A stretch of 64,000 nucleotides of DNA from Bacteroides sp. AN502(2024) (GTDB lineage Bacteria > Bacteroidota > Bacteroidia > Bacteroidales > Bacteroidaceae): the NCBI RefSeq assembly GCF_041227145.1, contig NZ_JBGFSP010000011.1, forward strand, positions 62,001 through 126,000. Reading direction: 5' to 3'. The position numbers were made by a program, and so were the translations under genes. How positions within the stretch are numbered: position 1 is the stretch's first letter; each line of letters opens with the position of its first letter. A model generated the notes under the pieces. The model saw only the letters and a list, made by a program, of their open reading frames with translations. It did no database searches and was not told the origin of the DNA. Positions 1 through 8,957 of this stretch are shown here, piece after piece.

Positions 1-238
1 TGATTCCGGCTGTCAAATTCGTTGGATTACTGCTTTCCACTCCCAGATAGACATCGGGAGCTTTCATATCAAGGTCCGAAAAGAGAGAAGCATCCAGACT
101 TGCATCTTCTTTCTTTCCTGTATATACCAGTCGGTAAGAGATACTTTTACCTTGCATCCGTGCGGCTTCAATAGCGCGTGTGATGGGAGCTATCTTCATA
201 AAATTGGGGCGTGCCCCCGCAACAATTGTTATTTTCAT
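1..238 (-). CDS. wecB: UDP-N-acetylglucosamine 2-epimerase, N-terminal part
   Basis: The reverse strand from 238 translates as MKITIVAGARPNFMKIAPI followed by a stretch with VYTG, typical of the N-terminus of non-hydrolysing UDP-GlcNAc 2-epimerases, which convert UDP-GlcNAc to UDP-ManNAc for surface polysaccharides. The GARPNFMK motif lies in the N-terminal nucleotide-sugar-binding half. About 79 codons are present and the gene runs off the left edge, so the active-site half is not visible. The ATG at 236-238 is the only sensible start. Cytoplasmic. The family call is firm; its exact pathway is inferred. Confidence 0.9.
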   Translation of the reverse strand, partial: MKITIVAGARPNFMKIAPITRAIEAARMQGKSISYRLVYTGKKEDASLDASLFSDLDMKAPDVYLGVESSNPTNLTAGI

Positions 239-303
239 CTTGTTTCTATCTTATTCGGTTTAATTCGTGAAGCAAAAGTACGTTTTCTTACGGAATTTAT
301 TTG

Positions 304-311
304 TTACTTTG
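304..311 (+). promoter_or_regulatory. Possible Bacteroides -7 box for the TRIC channel gene
   Basis: TTACTTTG differs from TAnnTTTG by one base and lies 20 nt upstream of the ATG at 331. A start at 301 would lie upstream of this box, so the ATG at 331 is preferred. No clear -33 TTTG was assigned. Confidence 0.4.
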
Positions 312-330
312 CACACAAAATAACAAATAT

Positions 331-954
331 ATGCCCACATTCGTTCAAATTCTTGATTTTATAGGCACATTTGCCTTTGCTATTAGTGGTATCCGGCTAG
401 CCTCGGCGAAACGTTTCGACTGGTTCGGAGCTTATGTGGTAGGACTTGCTACGGCTATCGGTGGCGGTACTATCCGTGATGTCCTGCTCGATGTGACACC
501 GGGATGGATGACCGATCCCATATATCTGATTTGTACGGGACTGGCTTTGTTGTGGGTAATCTGTTTCGGACGTTCGCTCATCCGGCTCAATAATACTTTC
601 TTTATTTTTGATACTATCGGGCTGGCATTGTTTACCGTAGTAGGGGCAGGCAAGAGTATTGCTTTGGGCTATCCTTTTTGGGTGGCGATTATTATGGGTA
701 GTATTACAGGAGCAGCCGGTGGGGTGATTCGTGACGTTTTTATCAATGAAATACCTCTTATCTTCCGAAAGGAAATTTATGCAATGGCTTGTGTTGTTGG
801 CGGTATTGCATACTGGATTTGTGACGTTGCAGGATTGGAATCATACGCCTGTCAGTTGATTGGCGGACTAGCGGTATTCCTAACCCGCATCTTAGCTGTC
901 AAATACCACATCTGCCTACCTATATTAAAAGGTAGCGAAGAGCTGAAAGAATAA
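331..954 (+). CDS. TRIC-type cation channel family protein (UPF0126)
   Basis: A 207-residue integral membrane protein with two internally similar halves: LDFIGTFAFAISGIRLA with GGGTIRDVLLD in the first and FDTIGLALFTVVGAGKSIA with AAGGVIRDVFINE in the second. The duplicated GG-x-IRD motif is diagnostic of the UPF0126/TRIC family, trimeric channels that conduct potassium or small cations in the inner membrane. About six to seven hydrophobic segments are expected. An upstream TTG/ATG-less extension to 301 is unlikely because it overlaps the promoter. It converges tail to tail with the DUF4251 gene only 7 bp away, leaving no room for a separate terminator. The physiological ion is unknown. Confidence 0.88.
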   Translation: MPTFVQILDFIGTFAFAISGIRLASAKRFDWFGAYVVGLATAIGGGTIRDVLLDVTPGWMTDPIYLICTGLALLWVICFGRSLIRLNNTFFIFDTIGLALFTVVGAGKSIALGYPFWVAIIMGSITGAAGGVIRDVFINEIPLIFRKEIYAMACVVGGIAYWICDVAGLESYACQLIGGLAVFLTRILAVKYHICLPILKGSEELKE

Positions 955-961
955 GAAGGCA

Positions 962-1459
962 TTACTTTTCCTCCTTTATATCCAGTTCTCCCAGAAAACT
1001 GATGGACTGGCGGTTTTGCATATTGACATCGATACTTGCCGAACCGTTAGGGAATACTTTGGCCCTGAATTCATACCTGTCTTCAGAATTACGTACGATA
1101 AATTTAACAATGATATTCCCTTTCTTATCTGTTTCCACATTATATTCTTTGAGAATCGCCTTGAAATCAAGTCCGTTACCTCCGCCATAGGGGATGCTAT
1201 AAGCCCGTCCGTAATAAGGTAAATAAGAGATAACCGAATCATTTCTGATTTCCAGTGAGTAGGAAGACATCAAAGGAATAGAGCGTCCGCGCATCGGCAT
1301 GGCAGTGTTGACATCTATCTTGTAGTTTTCCGATTCGATCAGTTTCTTTACCGCTTCTTTTTTCTGTTCCTTCTTTTCCTTTTTACTTTGAGCCGAAAGG
1401 GTAGAGGCGCCTAGCAGTAAAGCCAGTAACAGCATAAATATTTGTTTCTTCGTTTTCAT
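962..1459 (-). CDS. DUF4251 domain secreted protein
   Basis: A 165-residue protein with a signal peptide (MKTKKQIFMLLLALLLGASTLSA, cleavage near SAQ). A Lys/Glu-rich linker (KKEKKEQKKEAVKK) follows, then a beta-rich domain containing NTAMPMRGRSIPL and SIPYGGGNGLDF, which matches my memory of DUF4251, a family common in Bacteroidales and of unknown function. It is probably periplasmic; there is no lipobox. It has its own upstream promoter-like box and no cotranscribed partner. No function can be assigned. Confidence 0.8.
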   Translation of the reverse strand: MKTKKQIFMLLLALLLGASTLSAQSKKEKKEQKKEAVKKLIESENYKIDVNTAMPMRGRSIPLMSSYSLEIRNDSVISYLPYYGRAYSIPYGGGNGLDFKAILKEYNVETDKKGNIIVKFIVRNSEDRYEFRAKVFPNGSASIDVNMQNRQSISFLGELDIKEEK

Positions 1460-1496
1460 ATCAGTGGTATTTAGGTTGATATATATGTATAATGAT

Positions 1497-1504
1497 CAAA
1501 TATA
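1497..1504 (-). promoter_or_regulatory. -7 box for the DUF4251 gene
   Basis: The reverse strand reads TATATTTG, a full match to TAnnTTTG, about 38 nt upstream of the ATG at 1459. The -33 element is not clear. Confidence 0.45.
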
Positions 1505-1725
1505 CGAAAAGACTGGGATACTTCTGTCACTTTTTATATAAATTAAACAGAAATCTCTGTTATTTATAGGTTTAGCCCTATTGGTGTCTTTTAACCAAAA
1601 GATAGAGGATGTTTTTTCATCCATCATCACCTGAAAACTATCAGAAAGCACCTAAAATCTATTATTTGATAGAATTACCCCTAAAAAATGACGAATTATC
1701 CCCTGTTGGCTACACAAAATAACGC

Positions 1726-1733
1726 TAAACTTG
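1726..1733 (+). promoter_or_regulatory. Possible promoter for the ECF sigma gene; remainder of gap 1460-1778 featureless
   Basis: TAAACTTG is a one-mismatch TAnnTTTG box with TTGG about 18 nt upstream, and the ATG of the sigma gene follows at 1779. The rest of the 319-bp gap is AT-rich with no ORF or strong hairpin that I could support. Confidence 0.35.
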
Positions 1734-1778
1734 CAAAGGTTGAGAAAAACGAAATATTAACCATAAAACCAGTAAAGT

Positions 1779-2282
1779 ATGAAGAGTTTAAGTTTCAGAG
1801 AAGAATTAATTGGAGTACAGGAGGAGTTGTTTCGCTTTGCTTATAAATTAACGGCCAACCGTGAAGAAGCAAATGATTTGTTGCAGGAAACATCTTTAAA
1901 AGCATTAGTTAATGAGGAGAAATATGTCTCGGACACAAATTTCAAAGGATGGATGTACACAATTATGCGCAACATCTTTATTAATAACTACCGCAAAATA
2001 GTACGCGATCAAATCTTTGTAGATACAACCGATAATTATTATCACTTAAACTTACCGCAAGATTCAGGATTTGAAAGTACGGAAGGTACTTACGATCTGA
2101 AAGAGATGCATCGTATTGTCAACGCACTTCCCCGGGAGTATAAGATTCCTTTCTCTATGCACGTATCTGGTTTCAAATACCGCGAGATTGCGGAAAAATT
2201 GGGATTGCCGTTAGGTACAGTGAAGAGCCGTATATTCTTCACGCGTCAACGTTTGCAGCAGGAATTGAAAGATTTTGTATAG
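1779..2282 (+). CDS. ECF-type sigma-70 family RNA polymerase sigma factor
   Basis: A 167-residue protein with the two sigma domains of ECF factors. Region 2 spans about residues 10-80 (FRFAYKLTANREEANDLLQET for core binding, then NFKGWMYTIMRNIFINNYRK for -10 recognition). Region 4 spans about 110-160 (LPREYKIPFSMHVSGFKYREIA, then LGLPLGTVKSRIFFTRQRLQ as the -35 helix-turn-helix). No anti-sigma (FecR-like) gene is next to it, so it is a stand-alone regulator rather than a SusCD-linked switch. Ends in a strong intrinsic terminator. The regulon cannot be told from the sequence. Confidence 0.92.
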   Translation: MKSLSFREELIGVQEELFRFAYKLTANREEANDLLQETSLKALVNEEKYVSDTNFKGWMYTIMRNIFINNYRKIVRDQIFVDTTDNYYHLNLPQDSGFESTEGTYDLKEMHRIVNALPREYKIPFSMHVSGFKYREIAEKLGLPLGTVKSRIFFTRQRLQQELKDFV

Positions 2283-2324
2283 ATGCGGATGTACACACAC
2301 GAACAAACAAGCTTGTTAGCAAAG

Positions 2325-2358
2325 GAGCAAGGGGATAAATCCTCATTGCTCTTTTTTT
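2325..2358 (+). terminator. Intrinsic terminator of the ECF sigma gene
   Basis: GAGCAA and GGGGA pair with TCCTC and TTGCTC around a short AT loop, followed by seven T residues (2352-2358). Confidence 0.85.
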
Positions 2359-2389
2359 ATTTTAATTATAATCGTAAATAATTCAATTA

Positions 2390-3133
2390 TTATTTGCTTC
2401 TTTTGTTCTTGCTTTTTTTCTTTTTCACTACCTTTTCTTCAGGCGGAAATTTAGGAATCAGATTCATCAGCCGTAATATCTGACTTTGCCGTTTTAGCAT
2501 GTATGACGAAGGTTTCGCCGAGTTGAATCGTATCGGGTTGGGCAGGGTAGCGGCGATGAGTGCGCATTGTCTCCGGGTTAGCTTGGCGGCTGTTGTTCCG
2601 AATTGGATCTTTGCGGTGGCTTGTGCACCGTAGATGCCATCTCCCATTTCTATGGAGTTGAGATAGACTTCCATAATTCGTTCTTTCGACCAGAACAATT
2701 CAATGAGAAATGTAAAGTAGACTTCGAACCCCTTGCGTACCCATGAAGATTGAGGCCATAAGAATACATTTTTGGCTGTTTGCTGGCTGATGGTGCTTGC
2801 TCCGCGTTTTCGTTTGCGTGTTTCGTTCTCTTTCATCGCTTTCTTGATTTCTATGAAATCGAATCCGTTGTGTTCTGCAAAACGGTTGTCTTCGGAGGCA
2901 ATGACTGCCATCGGCAGGTGGGGAGACATCTGATCAAAAGAAACCCACGTGTGCTTCCACGTGGGTTTATCTCCTGAAAAAATCTGCTGAACGCTTCGGA
3001 TAATCATCAAGGGAGTGACATAAACCGGCATAAAACGATAGACAATCACTGCTAGTATAGTTGATGTAAAGAAGAATATCAGCAGGCTACGCATATAGCG
3101 CAGTAATTTTTTATTTAACAGCTGCCTGTGCAT
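2390..3133 (-). CDS. mtgA: Monofunctional peptidoglycan glycosyltransferase
   Basis: A 247-residue GT51 enzyme that polymerises lipid II into glycan strands at the periplasmic face of the inner membrane. It has one N-terminal membrane helix (about residues 14-36) and the GT51 motifs [12 protein letters not shown] (catalytic Glu), [13 protein letters not shown] and [20 protein letters not shown]. No transpeptidase domain follows, only a Lys-rich tail ([11 protein letters not shown]), so this is MtgA rather than a class A PBP. The start at 3133 overlaps the upstream OmpA-like gene by 23 bp; an internal ATG at 3094 would leave a 16-bp gap but cuts off the basic residues before the helix. Either way the two genes are probably one transcript. 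Confidence 0.92.
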   Translation of the reverse strand: MHRQLLNKKLLRYMRSLLIFFFTSTILAVIVYRFMPVYVTPLMIIRSVQQIFSGDKPTWKHTWVSFDQMSPHLPMAVIASEDNRFAEHNGFDFIEIKKAMKENETRKRKRGASTISQQTAKNVFLWPQSSWVRKGFEVYFTFLIELFWSKERIMEVYLNSIEMGDGIYGAQATAKIQFGTTAAKLTRRQCALIAATLPNPIRFNSAKPSSYMLKRQSQILRLMNLIPKFPPEEKVVKKKKSKNKRSK

Positions 3134-3827
3134 TTTTAATCATTTGCTCACTTGCGTACATGTATACTTCTACACGACGGTTTTGTTCGCGGCCGGCAGC
3201 CGTATCATTACTTGCAACAGGATCGCTTTCGCCCATTCCTTGTACACTTTTGACCTGATTGCTAGAAACACCGCAACTCAACAAATAGCTGGACACACTC
3301 TGTGCGCGCTCTTGTGACAAGTTGAGGTTTTTTTGGCGGCTCTGTTCCGCAGTGCTGTTTTTCCAACCTTGGTTATCGGTGTAGCCGTAGATGGATACAT
3401 CCATATCCCGGTTCTGGTTAAGCACATTGTTGGCAAACTTGCTTAAAGCAGCTTTTGCAGCAGCACTTAGAGCAGCATTACCTGTAGTGAAAAGAATACC
3501 CGAGTCGAATGTTACTTTCACGGCCTGCAATCCGTTGTTGTCTGTTATTTGTTCTACTTGTGCGCCTTCAATTTGTTTTGCTTCTGCCGCTGCTTTATCC
3601 ATCTTCTTACCGATAAGGGCACCTGTTCCTGCACCTACTGCCGTACCGATAGCAGCACCGATAGCGGCACCTTTACCTTTACCGATAACACCTCCCAGGA
3701 TTGCACCTAGAGCAGCGCCTGAACCACCACCGATAGCAGCACCTTTACCTGTGTTGTTCAGACTCCCACAGCTACCAAATATCATGGCAATGCTCATGAA
3801 GAGGACCATAAATTTCATCTTGTTCAT
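3111..3827 (-). CDS. OmpA-family lipoprotein with glycine-zipper domain (YiaD-like)
   Basis: A 238-residue lipoprotein. Signal peptide and lipobox end in FGSC (Cys near residue 19). Residues of about 25-75 are a glycine-zipper region with repeated GAAIGxxxG units. The C-terminal OmpA domain carries the peptidoglycan-binding motif (YGYTDN, then [18 protein letters not shown], then NRRVEVYMY). It likely anchors the outer membrane to the wall. The longer reading frame to 3896 is rejected because the signal sequence begins at [10 protein letters not shown] (3827). It precedes mtgA in the same direction and overlaps it, linking two envelope genes. Confidence 0.9.
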   Translation of the reverse strand: MNKMKFMVLFMSIAMIFGSCGSLNNTGKGAAIGGGSGAALGAILGGVIGKGKGAAIGAAIGTAVGAGTGALIGKKMDKAAAEAKQIEGAQVEQITDNNGLQAVKVTFDSGILFTTGNAALSAAAKAALSKFANNVLNQNRDMDVSIYGYTDNQGWKNSTAEQSRQKNLNLSQERAQSVSSYLLSCGVSSNQVKSVQGMGESDPVASNDTAAGREQNRRVEVYMYASEQMIKNAQAAVK

Positions 3828-3983
3828 AATGTTGATGTTTTTTAATTGGTTTATAAAAAATGTTTTATACGAATCGCTTCGCATTATAAATAACAATGCA
3901 AAGATAGGAATTATTTGGCAAGCGTATACTTTTTAAGTTAAAATAACTCGGAAGATCTCCTTCTTTTGTTAATAAAATAATAA

Positions 3984-5336
3984 TTATCTTTTTATCGTTG
4001 AAGGAATGCTTAAGCTCTTCTTTTTGATACAAATGAACCACCCCAAGAGAATTACACCTTTGGCAACGGTGGTGACGCAGACTGCCCACCAGATTCCTTC
4101 CACTCCCATACCCATTCGTACAAACAGGATGGCAAGCGGAATACGCATATAGTTGCAGCTGATGCTGATAATGGCAGGAGGTATGGTGCGTCCGATACCG
4201 TAGAATACTCCCTGCATGGTGATTTCGAGCATCATGAAGAGTTGGGAATATCCATCGATACGAAGGAATACACCTCCGGCTTCGTAGGCCGCTTGTTCGG
4301 GGACGAATAAGGCAAAAACTTCATTCCCGAAGAAAACGAATAGCAGGGTACAGAATACACCGAAGATGCCCGTCATCCATAAGGTAATATACCAAGCTCT
4401 AAGCACTCGTTCGATGCGTCCGGCGGCATAGTTTTGGGCGATGAAGGCACTTAGTGCAGTGGAGAATCCTTGGGAGGTATTCCAGGTAATCGCTTCGATT
4501 TGTCCTCCGGTGGTGAAAGTCATTAAACCGATGTGTCCACCCTGTTCCGAAGCAGTGCGGCAGAGGAACATATTGACAAAAGCAAACAGTGTATTTAAAG
4601 TGGCTACGGGTAATCCCAGTTTAAGGATTCTCCGCGTATATTTTTTCTTTAGTCGGGTGAAGAAAGGGAAACCGCCTACCAGAGCATCCCTGCAACGCAG
4701 CTGGTAGATGAAAATCAGGAAAACACTTGCTTCCGCAATCCAAGTGGCGTATGCCGCACCGTTGGTTCCCAGCCCGAAACCGAATATAAAAAGTGGGTCT
4801 AAAATAATGTTCAGTATCAATCCTGTACCACTGATAAAGAATGGGACTTTGCTTCGCCCTGCTGCATTATAAATTCCGGTAAAGGCGGCGGAAAGGAAAA
4901 TGAAAGGTAATCCGGTGGAAACAATCCGAAGGTATTGGATGGCATTGGCCGTGATAGGTTCTTCAAGTTCATAGATGCGTATGATAGGTTCTGCTAATAT
5001 AAAAAGGAGTCCGCCCCAGCAGATAGAAATAATCAAGGCAATTGTGATATTATGGGACGCGAAGTGGCGGGCATCTTCCTGGTTTTGTACACCGATGGAT
5101 TGTCCGACACTCACTTCTGATCCCACCTTATTTAACAAAGAGATGGAACCGGACATCCATGTCAGGATTCCGACGGAACCGACGGCGGCCACAGCTTCAC
5201 TTCCCAGCCTTCCTACCCATGCCATATCTGTAAGGCTATATGCCATTTGAATAAACGATGTTGCCATGATCGGCATTGCCAGATTAAACAATTGACGATT
5301 GATAGATCCCTGTGTCAGATTTTTTATTCCTTTCAT
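3984..5336 (-). CDS. MATE family multidrug/Na+ efflux transporter
   Basis: A 450-residue membrane protein of the usual MATE length with about twelve hydrophobic segments in two similar halves (N half MATSFIQMAYSLTDMAWVGRLG; C half beginning near GLPVATLNTLFAF). It is expected to export organic cations or drugs by antiport in the inner membrane. It has its own promoter, divergent from the esterase gene. No adjacent regulator. Substrate unknown. Confidence 0.92.
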   Translation of the reverse strand: MKGIKNLTQGSINRQLFNLAMPIMATSFIQMAYSLTDMAWVGRLGSEAVAAVGSVGILTWMSGSISLLNKVGSEVSVGQSIGVQNQEDARHFASHNITIALIISICWGGLLFILAEPIIRIYELEEPITANAIQYLRIVSTGLPFIFLSAAFTGIYNAAGRSKVPFFISGTGLILNIILDPLFIFGFGLGTNGAAYATWIAEASVFLIFIYQLRCRDALVGGFPFFTRLKKKYTRRILKLGLPVATLNTLFAFVNMFLCRTASEQGGHIGLMTFTTGGQIEAITWNTSQGFSTALSAFIAQNYAAGRIERVLRAWYITLWMTGIFGVFCTLLFVFFGNEVFALFVPEQAAYEAGGVFLRIDGYSQLFMMLEITMQGVFYGIGRTIPPAIISISCNYMRIPLAILFVRMGMGVEGIWWAVCVTTVAKGVILLGWFICIKKKSLSIPSTIKR

Positions 5337-5362
5337 ATGATTTTTCTATTCAAAATGAGGTG

Positions 5363-5370
5363 CAAAGATA
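5363..5370 (-). promoter_or_regulatory. -7 box for the MATE gene
   Basis: The reverse strand reads TATCTTTG, a full TAnnTTTG match, 27 nt upstream of the ATG at 5336. Confidence 0.6.
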
Positions 5371-5381
5371 TGGAAAATCAC

Positions 5382-5389
5382 TATCTTCG
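5382..5389 (+). promoter_or_regulatory. -7 box for the two-domain esterase gene
   Basis: TATCTTCG, one mismatch to TAnnTTTG, 38 nt upstream of the ATG at 5428. It forms a back-to-back pair with the MATE promoter. Confidence 0.45.
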
Positions 5390-5427
5390 CACATCTAATT
5401 ATTCATTAATCAAAGTATATAGATACT

Positions 5428-6813
5428 ATGAATCAGAAATTTTCTACACTTTTTCTTCTGTTACTCATTTTGCTGGCAGGTTCACAGGTAGCAGCACAGA
5501 ATGTTCCGAAACCTTTTGATATTGAACAACCCTCACTTCGCGTGTTCCTTCCTGCACCGGAACTGGCAACGGGGCGTGCCGTGGTCGCTTGTCCGGGTGG
5601 CGGATATAGTCATTTGGCAGTCAACCATGAAGGTTATGATTGGGCACCCTATTTTAACAAACAAGGAATTGCGTTGATTGTTTTGAGATACCGCATGCCG
5701 AAAGGTGACCGCACGCTGCCAATCTCGGATGCTGAAGCTGCTATGAAAATCGTGCGTGACAGTGCTGATGTGTGGAATCTGAATCCGAATGACATCGGTA
5801 TCATGGGATCTTCTGCCGGTGGACATCTGGCATCCACCATTGCCACTCATGCGAAACCGGAACTTCGTCCGAATTTCCAGATTCTTTTCTATCCTGTGAT
5901 TACGATGGATAAATCTTATACCCACATAGGATCTCATAATGATCTATTGGGTGAAGATGCTTCCGCCAAACTGGAAAAGGAATATTCGAATGAAAAGCAA
6001 GTGACGAAAGATACGCCGCGTGCTTTTATCGTATATAGTGATGACGACAAGGTTGTTCCGCCTGCCAATGGGATTAATTATTATCTGGCGCTGAACAAGA
6101 ATAATGTGCCTTCCGTGCTTCATATCTATCCTTCCGGTGGGCATGGATGGGGGATTCGCGAAAATTTTCTTTATAAAAATGAAATGCTGAATGAGCTGAC
6201 ATCCTGGCTTCGTAGTTTTAAAGTGCCTCATAAAGATGCGATCCGTGTAGCTTGTATCGGCAACAGCATTACGTATGGAGCACGTATCAAGAATCGCAAT
6301 CGCGACAGTTATCCGGCTGTGCTAAGTCGTATGTTGGGAGAGGCTTATTGGGTAAAGAATTTCGGAGTAAGTGCACGCACTTTGTTGAACAAGGGGGATC
6401 GTCCCTATATGAAGGAGAAGGCTTATCAGGATGCGCTGGCTTTCAATCCCAATATCGTAGTTATTAAGTTGGGTACAAATGACAGCAAATCATTCAACTG
6501 GAAGTATAAGGCAGACTTCATGAAAGATCTGCAGACGATGGTGGATGCTTTCAAAGCATTGCCTGCTCAACCGAAGATTTATCTTTGCTATCCTTCCAAA
6601 GCCTATCAGACCGGAGATAACATTAATGATGATATTATTTCCAAAGAAATTATTCCGATGATAAGGAAGGTTGCTAAGAAAAATGGCCTACCTGTCATCG
6701 ATCTTCATGCGGCAATGGACGGAAAGCCTGATCTGTTCCCTGATAAGATTCATCCCAATGAAGAAGGCGCTAAAATGATGGCAAAAGCCGTTTATCAGTC
6801 TTTGAAAAAGTAA
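5428..6813 (+). CDS. Two-domain secreted esterase: alpha/beta hydrolase plus SGNH hydrolase
   Basis: A 461-residue protein with a signal peptide (cleavage near VAAQ). Residues of about 30-275 form an alpha/beta hydrolase of the acetyl-xylan-esterase type: oxyanion region CPGGGYSHL, nucleophile elbow GSSAGG, acid in VYSDDDKVV and His in SGGHGWG. Residues of about 282-461 form an SGNH/GDSL hydrolase: GNSITYG (Ser), GTNDS (Asn) and DKIHPNEEG (Asp/His). Both catalytic sets look complete, so it may remove two kinds of ester group from glycans in the periplasm. It stands alone with a divergent promoter and a strong terminator. Specificity (xylan, pectin or sialic-acid O-acetyl) is not known. Confidence 0.88.
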   Translation: MNQKFSTLFLLLLILLAGSQVAAQNVPKPFDIEQPSLRVFLPAPELATGRAVVACPGGGYSHLAVNHEGYDWAPYFNKQGIALIVLRYRMPKGDRTLPISDAEAAMKIVRDSADVWNLNPNDIGIMGSSAGGHLASTIATHAKPELRPNFQILFYPVITMDKSYTHIGSHNDLLGEDASAKLEKEYSNEKQVTKDTPRAFIVYSDDDKVVPPANGINYYLALNKNNVPSVLHIYPSGGHGWGIRENFLYKNEMLNELTSWLRSFKVPHKDAIRVACIGNSITYGARIKNRNRDSYPAVLSRMLGEAYWVKNFGVSARTLLNKGDRPYMKEKAYQDALAFNPNIVVIKLGTNDSKSFNWKYKADFMKDLQTMVDAFKALPAQPKIYLCYPSKAYQTGDNINDDIISKEIIPMIRKVAKKNGLPVIDLHAAMDGKPDLFPDKIHPNEEGAKMMAKAVYQSLKK

Positions 6814-6823
6814 AGCAAAACTT

Positions 6824-6870
6824 AAAAGAGTCGTATCAAACTCTGTTTTGAGTAATGATACGACTCTTTT
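6824..6870 (+). terminator. Intrinsic terminator after the two-domain esterase
   Basis: AAAAGAGTCGTATCA pairs perfectly with TGATACGACTCTTTT around a 17-nt loop; the flanking A and T runs make it usable from both strands. Confidence 0.85.
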
Positions 6871-6928
6871 CTTGTCCTTTATTGAATTTTGATACCCTCT
6901 TTTTTGGGGGGGTAGAATTAGGTTTCTT

Positions 6929-7408
6929 TTATTGTTTTACCTTGATGATGTCATAATTCAAATTGTTGTCAGCTTCTTGCAAGCTATCGTTTACCAGACG
7001 AAGAGTGGTATCATTCACAATTGCGAAATACATTGGAGCTTCACTATCGTTCGGAGTTAACTTAACAGCTGTCACGGTTTTTTGGTTTACTACCTTCTGT
7101 ATCGTTTCTTGTTTTCCTTTTGAAGTGAAAGTCTTGTTTTGTCCTTGGCCTTCAGCATCGAGGTAAGTCATATCTAATGTATACATGGCATCCATACCAT
7201 CGGTTGCATCACTCAGGGTCAAGACATAGTCAATACCCGGACCGTCGGCTGCAGGAATAGTACCTTTATAAACTGCGGTCGATTCGGTAATCGGTGTCAT
7301 AACAATAGCCTGACTGTCTGCTTGTGCTTCTACGGTTTTGTTTGCTTTTGATTGGCAAGATGCCAAAGCTGCTACAACTGCTGCTAACATAATTACTTTT
7401 TTCATCAT
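6929..7408 (-). CDS. NlpE-like lipoprotein
   Basis: A 159-residue lipoprotein with lipobox ALASC. The body contains YKGTIPAADGPGIDYVLTLS, the signature of the NlpE N-terminal domain family (copper resistance / envelope-stress sensing in enterobacteria), followed by beta strands. The second NlpE domain is absent, as is usual in Bacteroides. It lies 53 bp downstream of the CorC-like gene on the same strand and could be cotranscribed. Copper function is only inferred from the family name. Confidence 0.82.
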   Translation of the reverse strand: MMKKVIMLAAVVAALASCQSKANKTVEAQADSQAIVMTPITESTAVYKGTIPAADGPGIDYVLTLSDATDGMDAMYTLDMTYLDAEGQGQNKTFTSKGKQETIQKVVNQKTVTAVKLTPNDSEAPMYFAIVNDTTLRLVNDSLQEADNNLNYDIIKVKQ

Positions 7409-7461
7409 TATATGCTTTAAGTTAATATAAATATAGTGAGCTATTGCTCGTTTTTACTATC

Positions 7462-8754
7462 CTATTCCTGTTCTTCGTCCCGTTTGATGACAAGCAGTTT
7501 GTCTACTCGTCCGCGGTCCATGTCCACCACTTCGAATTGCAGATTCTTGTAGGTAAAGATGTCTCCTGCTTTCGGGATACGGCCAATCAGGAACATGGCG
7601 AGACCACCTAGGGTGGTGAAGTCTTCCGACTCTATATCTTCGTAGGATAGGATTCCCATCTTTTCCATGAAATCGTCGATATTCATCGAAGCTTCCACCA
7701 GCATCGAACCATCCTGTCTGGTGACGATTTCTTCTTCTTCCGTTTCATCCTCTTCAAGGATATCTCCGAAGATACTTTCTGTCAGGTCATGCAGGGTGAT
7801 GATACCTTCTGTGCCACCATATTCATTAATAACAATTCCAAACTTGTTTTTGTTCTTCTTAAATAGCTCTAAAACTTTATTTGCATATAAACTTTCCGGA
7901 ATAAAGAGGGGAGGACGGGCTATTTCGCGCAGATCAAACGGCATTTTATTGCCTACCATCAAGATAATATCCTTGACCGAAACAACACCGATAATCTCGT
8001 CTTTCCGTTCGTCTACCAACATATATTTACTGTAATGTTCTTCTTCGATAATCTTCATCACCTTTTCCTGCGTATCATCAGGGTGAAGAATAATAAGATC
8101 TCTGCGGTGTGTCATCAGTTCGTTGGCCCGTTTATCGGAGAAGCGGAACACGTCACGTATCATTTCTGTTTCCTCTTTGTCGAGCACACCCTGTTCCGAA
8201 CTTTGATGGAGAATCATTTTGATTTCTTCCTGTGTCATGGGGCGTTCTTCGCTTTTCAGGCCAATCAGTTTATTTAATAGCCGGGTGGAAACACTAAGCA
8301 ACCATACAAAAGGGTAGGAGACCTTTGTCAGTAGGATCATGATAGGATTGAATAATATCGCATAACGTTCCGGATTACTCAGAGCGATCGATTTAGGAAC
8401 CAGTTCTCCGATAATCAGAGAAAGATAGGTGATGATTGCTACGGTAGTAATCATTGCGAGGTTGCGTGCATAAACTTCTGAGCCTGTGATGAGAGAAAAG
8501 AAAGGAACGAGGTCGTCGGCAATAGCCACACCGCCATAGGCACCGGATACGATACCAATCAGAGTGATACCAATCTGAATGGTAGATAAGAACTTTTCCG
8601 GTTCTTCCAATTGTTTCAAAACTCCGCGGGCTGATTTGTTACCTTTTGCGAAGAGTGTTTCAAGACGCGCTTTGCTGGATGATACCAGCGCAATTTCATA
8701 CATAGCAAAAATGCCATTCAGTACAAGTAAAAGAAGTATAATAAGAAATTCCAT
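7462..8754 (-). CDS. CNNM/CorC (HlyC) family membrane protein with CBS domains
   Basis: A 430-residue protein. Residues 1-190 form the DUF21 transmembrane domain (MEFLIILLLLVLNGIFAMYE, QIGITLIGIVSGAYGG). Two CBS motifs lie at about 210-330 (MTHRRDLIILHPDD and IIGVVSVKDIILMV). The C-terminal CorC/HlyC domain lies at about 345-425 (EDFTTLGGLAMFLIGRIPKAGD). The family is linked to magnesium or cobalt efflux and is often mislabelled hemolysin. Length and domain order are normal. Inner membrane. Confidence 0.92.
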   Translation of the reverse strand: MEFLIILLLLVLNGIFAMYEIALVSSSKARLETLFAKGNKSARGVLKQLEEPEKFLSTIQIGITLIGIVSGAYGGVAIADDLVPFFSLITGSEVYARNLAMITTVAIITYLSLIIGELVPKSIALSNPERYAILFNPIMILLTKVSYPFVWLLSVSTRLLNKLIGLKSEERPMTQEEIKMILHQSSEQGVLDKEETEMIRDVFRFSDKRANELMTHRRDLIILHPDDTQEKVMKIIEEEHYSKYMLVDERKDEIIGVVSVKDIILMVGNKMPFDLREIARPPLFIPESLYANKVLELFKKNKNKFGIVINEYGGTEGIITLHDLTESIFGDILEEDETEEEEIVTRQDGSMLVEASMNIDDFMEKMGILSYEDIESEDFTTLGGLAMFLIGRIPKAGDIFTYKNLQFEVVDMDRGRVDKLLVIKRDEEQE

Positions 8755-8957
8755 AAATGGATTTAAATGGTTATTGCTTCGAATTTACAAGATATCAAGA
8801 CACGATGCAAATAATATGTGGCAGATTAATGAATATTTAATAGTCGTGTTGTCTTTTCGGACGCAAATAAAACTGATCTTTGACGGAGGATTTAGGTAAA
8901 TAAATCCCTATCTTCGTATTTAAATAGGTATCAAATTTAATAAAAGATAATTGAAGT

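Noticed and set aside
301..330. Upstream start for the TRIC channel gene
   Set aside because: The TTG at 301 lies upstream of the -7 promoter box and the family N-terminus begins at the ATG at 331.
6904..6910. Seven-G tract as a phase-variation site
   Set aside because: It lies between genes, 3' of both neighbours, and not in a promoter.
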